The notes under the pieces are model-generated. The model saw only the letters and a program-made list of their open reading frames with translations, ran no database searches and was not told where the DNA came from. Shown in pieces: positions 60,198 to 64,000 of a DNA stretch of 64,000 nucleotides (positions are counted from its first letter, which is position 1; every line of letters starts with the position of its first letter). The stretch comes from Corynebacterium aurimucosum (GTDB lineage: Bacteria; Actinomycetota; Actinomycetes; Mycobacteriales; Mycobacteriaceae), in contig NZ_CP047048.1 of assembly GCF_030408555.1 (NCBI RefSeq), positions 62,001 through 126,000 on the forward strand, given 5' to 3'. The translations under genes and the position numbers were made by a program.

Positions 60198-61345
60198 GAG
60201 AGCGGGAACACCTCCACGAGGTCGCCGGCTGAAAGCTGCGTGTTAGCCGGGATACGGATGAGGGCAGTAGCGCCGATGGCTTGGGACATCAGATGTGAGC
60301 TGGTGCCGCCGAGGAAGGCGGCTGTTGCTGTGCCATCGGAAATACTGATAGTTCCGCGGCGGAACTGCTCGCGGTTGTTAAGGCCATCCGCGGGTTCCAC
60401 CAGGTGTGCGTGGAAAGGAGCCGGCGTGCGGCCAAGGACGGGTGCCAGGTAGAGGCGGAAGCTCACCAGCGTGGAGATGGGGTTGCCGGGGAAGCAGACC
60501 ACGGGGACCTCGCCAAGGCGGGACAGGCCCTGTGGGCCGCCGGGCTGCTGCGCCACATGACCGAACCAGCCATCCTCTTCAAAGATTTGACGGATGACCT
60601 CGAATTTTCCGTGGGAGATGCCGCCGGAAGTAACGATGACATCGGGGCGGTGGGTAATGACTGCTTCGGCGAGGTCGGAGCGAAGAGTATCGGGATCGTC
60701 GTTCGTGTGCACGAAGCCAGCCACGTCGATGCCATACTGCGCGGCCAAGGCCGCGAGCATCGGTGCATTGGAATCGGGGATGGTGGCCTCGCCGTCGCCG
60801 CCGATTTCCGCGCCGCCGGTGCAGATGAGGATGCGGGCGGGCGCGACGGTGAGGACCTCGGTCAGGCCTTGGGAGGCGAGGGTGGCGATGGAGGGGGCGT
60901 CGAGAAGCGCGTGCTCGTTGATGAGCGTTGTGCCTGCCTTGACGTCGGAGCCCGCGCGGCGGATGAACTGCTCAGGGGCTGCCGGCACCGTGACCGTGGC
61001 GCCTTCCTCCGGGAAGCGTGGGGGCTCGCAGTGCTCGACGGGGACGATGGTAACGGTGCCCTCGGGGACCTTCGCGCCGGTCATGATGGGCAGGGCGGTG
61101 CCTTGCTCGAGCGAGCCCGGGGGATCCCCCGCCGCGATAGTGCGGCCGACGGTGAAGGTGCCGCCGTCACATGTGGAAAGCGCATAGCCATCCATCTGCG
61201 AATTATCAAAAGGCGGAAGGTCCTGCTCCGCACGGTACGTCGCGGCGGCACGTCGGCCGAAGGCGCTGCTCAGGGGAGTGGACACCACCCGGGGCTGCGG
61301 AAGGGCCGCGCGAACGGCGGCGAGGTGTTCCTCATAGGTGCGCAT
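60194..61345 (-). CDS. moeA: Molybdopterin molybdenumtransferase MoeA
   Basis: The 383-residue protein inserts molybdate into adenylated molybdopterin. It has the four MoeA domains. LPPFDNSQMDGYAL (domain I), MTGAKVPEGTVTIVPVEHCE, TSGGISHGKFEVIRQIF and VVCFPGNPISTLVSFRLYL are clear. ATG 61345 is chosen over a longer in-frame start that would run into the divergent moaD gene. First gene of moeA-mog-moaE. Confidence 0.9.
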   Translation of the reverse strand: MRTYEEHLAAVRAALPQPRVVSTPLSSAFGRRAAATYRAEQDLPPFDNSQMDGYALSTCDGGTFTVGRTIAAGDPPGSLEQGTALPIMTGAKVPEGTVTIVPVEHCEPPRFPEEGATVTVPAAPEQFIRRAGSDVKAGTTLINEHALLDAPSIATLASQGLTEVLTVAPARILICTGGAEIGGDGEATIPDSNAPMLAALAAQYGIDVAGFVHTNDDPDTLRSDLAEAVITHRPDVIVTSGGISHGKFEVIRQIFEEDGWFGHVAQQPGGPQGLSRLGEVPVVCFPGNPISTLVSFRLYLAPVLGRTPAPFHAHLVEPADGLNNREQFRRGTISISDGTATAAFLGGTSSHLMSQAIGATALIRIPANTQLSAGDLVEVFPLS

Positions 61346-61385
61346 CAGGTTCCTTCCTGTCACGGAGGCTGGCATAGTGGCAACC

Positions 61386-61640
61386 ATGGTTGACATACAT
61401 TACTTTGCCGCAGCCCGCGCCGCCGCGGGGCGCGCGCAGGATACAGCGCAGGCGGCGACCTTGGGGGAGCTGCTGGATGTGTTGCGTGCTCGTCATACCG
61501 GCAGCACCGAGGCCGGCATGAGCTTCGCGGAGGTGCTGGAGCGCTGCACCTTCCTGGTGGATGGTGCGAGCGCTACCGAGGACGCCGTGCTTGCCGACGC
61601 CTCCCGCGTCGACGTCCTCCCGCCCTTTGCTGGGGGTTAG
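61386..61640 (+). CDS. moaD: Molybdopterin synthase sulfur carrier MoaD
   Basis: The 84-residue beta-grasp protein begins VDIHYFAAARAAAG and ends VDVLPPFAGG, with the terminal Gly-Gly that carries the thiocarboxylate sulfur. MoeZ-type protein (56154-57179) should adenylate and sulfurate it. It diverges from moeA by about 40 bp and its stop overlaps the next convergent gene. Confidence 0.88.
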   Translation: MVDIHYFAAARAAAGRAQDTAQAATLGELLDVLRARHTGSTEAGMSFAEVLERCTFLVDGASATEDAVLADASRVDVLPPFAGG

Positions 61641-62008
61641 TTTCTGCTTCGCAGCGGGCTGGTGAAGAAGTTCACCACGCCGGAAACGATCGCGAGAACA
61701 ATCGCGCCGATGATGGCAGCACCCCAGCCGTCGATGACGAGTGAATCCATTAGCGCGCTGACGAGGAGCAGGACCGCGCCGTTAATGACGAGCGCGAAGA
61801 GGCCCAGGGTGAGGCAGGTCAGCGGGGCGCCGAGGAAGCGGAGCACCGGGGTGACGACCTCATTGACGATGATGAAGACCGCCGCGATGAGCAGGAAATT
61901 CTGGGTGCTAGCGGGGACGATGTCGATTCCGGGGACAATCGCCACCACGGCCCAGAAGGCCACCGCGACGGCAATGACGTTGAGTGCAAAATTGATAAAT
62001 GTCTTCAC
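61637..62008 (-). CDS. Phage holin family (pfam Phage_holin_4_2-like) membrane protein
   Basis: The 123-residue protein has four membrane helices and family segments LNVIAVAVAFWAVVAIVPGI and VFIIVNEVVTPVLRFLGAPLTCLTLG. Chromosomal members of this family are common and are not evidence of a prophage. Function is unknown. It is convergent with moaD and divided from pat by 21 bp on the same strand. Confidence 0.8.
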   Translation of the reverse strand: MKTFINFALNVIAVAVAFWAVVAIVPGIDIVPASTQNFLLIAAVFIIVNEVVTPVLRFLGAPLTCLTLGLFALVINGAVLLLVSALMDSLVIDGWGAAIIGAIVLAIVSGVVNFFTSPLRSRN

Positions 62009-62029
62009 AACTGCACTCTAACGCGGAAA

Positions 62030-63088
62030 CTACTCCTCTGCAGCGAAGGCAGCGTCCCACGCCTTAAGCAGCACGTCGGTTTCCTCAGCTGTGGTCACGG
62101 TGACGCGCACGCCCTCAGGGAAGGCGCGGACGAGAACGTCATTCTCGGCAAGCTGTGCAGCAACGTCTTGCGGGGAGCCCAGCTTCGCAATGGAGTCGGC
62201 GGCGAACCAGATGTGGTTGGCCTGGGATTCCGGCACACCAAAGTCGGCGAAGTGCTCCACCAGGCGGTCGCGCTGCTCCACGGTCTCGTCGGTGCGCTCA
62301 CGCAGCTCCTTCTGGGCGGACAGCGAGGCCACAGCGCCAGCTTGTGCCACCGAGTTCACGGAGAACGGGATGGCCACCTTGCTCAGCGCCTCGATGATCT
62401 CGGCGTTGCCGAAGGCATAGCCTAAACGGATGCCGGCCAGGCCATAGGCCTTGGAGAAGGTGCGCAGGCCAATGACGTTGTCGTGGGTGTGGACATAGTC
62501 GGTGGCCAGCGGGACGGCGTCGTTGCGGTTGTACTCGATGTAAGCCTCATCGAGCGCCACGATGACGTCCTTCGGGACCTTGGCCAGGAAGGTGTCGAAC
62601 TCCTCCTTGGTGATGATGGAGCCCGTGGGGTTATTCGGGTTGCACACGAAGATCAGGCGGGTCTTATCCGTGATGGCAGCCGCCATGGCCTCCAAGTCCA
62701 CGCGGTGATCCGCGGTGAGCGGAACCTTGACCGGGGTAGCGCCCACGACCTGCGCGAAGATGGGATAAGCCTCGAAGGAGCGCCACGGGAAGACAATCTC
62801 ATCACCGGGCACTGAGGTGATCTGCACCAGCTGCTGGCAGATGGCGGAGGAACCCGCGCCGGTGGTGACCTGCTCAGGGCTAACACCGAGGTTTTCGGCG
62901 AGTGCCTTGCGGATTTCCACCGCGCCCATATCCGGGTAGCGGTTGACGTGCGCGGCAGCAGCCTCCATGGCCTTCAGCGCGCCGGGCAGCGGCTCCTGAG
63001 TTGCCTCGTTGGAGGAGAGCTTCAAGGCGTGCTCGGCATTCTTGCCGGGGACGTAGGCGGGCAGGGAGGAAAGGTCTGGTCGAATCAT
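62030..63088 (-). CDS. pat: Aromatic (HisC-like) aminotransferase
   Basis: The 352-residue PLP enzyme has FVCNPNNPTGSIITKEE, ALDEAYIEYN and the PLP lysine in TFSKAYGLAGIRLGYAFG. It resembles the corynebacterial Pat/AroT enzymes that transaminate phenylpyruvate and 4-hydroxyphenylpyruvate and relatives of HisC2 (Rv3772). LKLSSNEATQEPL at the N-terminus agrees with Pat. It follows the 2-oxoacid decarboxylase gene by 10 bp, so the two are probably co-transcribed. Confidence 0.87.
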   Translation of the reverse strand: MIRPDLSSLPAYVPGKNAEHALKLSSNEATQEPLPGALKAMEAAAAHVNRYPDMGAVEIRKALAENLGVSPEQVTTGAGSSAICQQLVQITSVPGDEIVFPWRSFEAYPIFAQVVGATPVKVPLTADHRVDLEAMAAAITDKTRLIFVCNPNNPTGSIITKEEFDTFLAKVPKDVIVALDEAYIEYNRNDAVPLATDYVHTHDNVIGLRTFSKAYGLAGIRLGYAFGNAEIIEALSKVAIPFSVNSVAQAGAVASLSAQKELRERTDETVEQRDRLVEHFADFGVPESQANHIWFAADSIAKLGSPQDVAAQLAENDVLVRAFPEGVRVTVTTAEETDVLLKAWDAAFAAEE

Positions 63089-63098
63089 GTTCTCTACC

Positions 63099-64000
63099 TT
63101 AGGCGTTGCGGGGGCCGCGAGGGCCGAAGTCGAAATCAGCGGTCTGCGGGCCGAAGGCCTGAAGGCCCTTCGGCGCGTCGAAAGCGTCGAGGCGAACCTC
63201 GAGGAAGGCGCCGCGCTCTGGGTGGGCAGCGATGTCGTCTAGGGCCTTCGCCAGCTCGCCTTCGGTTGAGGCCACGTAGGATTCCATCGTGGTGTCCTTC
63301 ATGAAGACCTTCGGCAGAGACGTGTAATCCCACATCTGGATCTCGTTGTACTCGCGCTCCATGCCCAAGATGTAGCGCTCGATGGTGTAGCCATCGTTAT
63401 TGACCAGCACGATGATGGGCTTGAGGTCCTGGCGCAGGATGGTGGACAGCTCCTGGGCGGTGAGCTGGAAGGAGCCATCACCGATGAAGAGGACGTGGCG
63501 GCGCTCCGGGTTGGCCAGCTGCGAGCCGAGCACGCACGGCAGGGTAAAGCCGATGGAACCCCAGATGGTGGAGTTGATGTACTGCACGCCCTCGGGCATG
63601 CGCTGCTGGCCCAAACCGATATTGGAGGTGCCGGCTTCGGCGATGACCACGTCATCTTCTTGGATGAAGCCGAGCATCTGCGGCCAGATGCGTTCCTGGG
63701 TCAGCGGGGCATCCGGGTTCGGCTCGAAGGGCTCGGGTTCGAAAGCCGCGCTTGTCGATGCCCCGGCTTCCGGGATGCGGTCGAGGAGGACGTCGAGAAG
63801 CTCCAGCGTATTGATGCCCACGAAGTATTCGCCGTCGGCGTTGAGGTGCTGGTCGCCGAAGTTGTAGACGCGGGCATCGGCCAGGTTGTGGGTGAAGGAA
63901 CCGGAGTTGACCTCGATGAAGCGGGGGTTGGTGGTGACCAGGAAGTCGGATTTTTCGATGCGCTCCTGCACGCCCGGGGCAGAGGCCGCGCCGTTATAGG
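63099..64000 (-). CDS. TPP-dependent 2-oxoacid decarboxylase (partial)
   Basis: Only the C-terminal 300 residues are inside the window. The frame is open to the right edge, so the N-terminal Pyr domain is missing. The TPP-binding motif GDGSFQLTAQELSTILRQDL...NNDGYTIER and IWGSIGFTLPCVLGSQLA match pyruvate, indolepyruvate or phenylpyruvate decarboxylases (IpdC/KdcA group). Together with the aromatic aminotransferase it would turn aromatic or branched amino acids into aldehydes. The exact substrate needs the missing part. Confidence 0.82.
   Translation of the reverse strand, partial: YNGAASAPGVQERIEKSDFLVTTNPRFIEVNSGSFTHNLADARVYNFGDQHLNADGEYFVGINTLELLDVLLDRIPEAGASTSAAFEPEPFEPNPDAPLTQERIWPQMLGFIQEDDVVIAEAGTSNIGLGQQRMPEGVQYINSTIWGSIGFTLPCVLGSQLANPERRHVLFIGDGSFQLTAQELSTILRQDLKPIIVLVNNDGYTIERYILGMEREYNEIQMWDYTSLPKVFMKDTTMESYVASTEGELAKALDDIAAHPERGAFLEVRLDAFDAPKGLQAFGPQTADFDFGPRGPRNA

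Noticed and set aside
61637..62008. Holin-like protein as sign of a prophage
   Set aside because: Family members are widespread chromosomal membrane proteins, and no other phage genes lie near it.
1..64000. CRISPR array or rRNA genes
   Set aside because: No regularly spaced repeats of CRISPR type and no rRNA-like sequence were seen in any part of the window.

Overview
The window is a piece of a Corynebacterium chromosome. The genes that show this are dprE1, dprE2, aftA, a single embA/B/C-type arabinosyltransferase, glfT1, wzm and wzt. All belong to the arabinogalactan cell wall shared by corynebacteria and mycobacteria, and their order resembles the Rv3777-Rv3793 region of M. tuberculosis. 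Housekeeping genes are GC-rich, and many share 4-bp stop/start overlaps. A species in the C. aurimucosum / C. minutissimum / C. striatum group would fit, but that is a guess from GC content and gene style.

Layout. 1-4560: accessory DNA with an integrase-fold gene coupled to a DDE-type transposase, an abortive-infection (Abi_C-like) gene, two terminators and a 57-bp palindrome. 4564-8201: exported or surface proteins, including a lipoprotein, a frameshifted secreted lipase, a CHY zinc-finger protein and a secreted Asn/Pro/Gly-rich protein, then an M20 peptidase. 8248-10448: a biotin operon (bioB, bsaP, class II-like sirtuin) behind a BioQ-type operator. 10445-15440: lipase, an iron-regulator-like site with a possible small RNA, AMP nucleosidase, a phosphoribosyltransferase, a SulP transporter and ferritin. 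15442-28472: metabolic, regulatory and transport genes (HAD, ROK regulator, LOG protein, DUF885 peptidase, AbrB and TSUP membrane proteins, HrpB helicase, acetyltransferase, FMN reductase, SDR, LysE, S4, VOC, alkyltransferase-like protein, SMR pair). 28512-34164: HNH endonuclease, serine-hydrolase pseudogene, PrsW-type protease and M13 peptidase.

35004-49353 is the arabinogalactan block. DprE1/DprE2 make decaprenyl-phosphoryl arabinose, two GtrA proteins may move it or anchor enzymes, AftA and Emb build arabinan, GlfT1 starts the galactan, and Wzm/Wzt probably export it. A Fic protein and an acetyltransferase sit inside the block. 49550-55303 carries a PLP-fold protein without the expected lysine, two oxidoreductases, tRNA-Ser(TGA), a Phd/RelE toxin-antitoxin pair, a CobB sirtuin and a DUF1648 protein.

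55304-61640 is molybdenum cofactor territory (moeZ-like, moaE, mog, moeA, moaD). It is interrupted by a lower-GC islet (57180-59317). The islet holds a secreted precursor with a six-cysteine hydrophobic C-terminus like halocin C8-type bacteriocins, an adjoining two-helix membrane protein (possible immunity) and a fragment of a helix-turn-helix gene. This islet is the strongest candidate for an undescribed system. The right edge holds a holin-like membrane protein, an aromatic aminotransferase and a truncated TPP-dependent 2-oxoacid decarboxylase. I found no rRNA and no CRISPR array.
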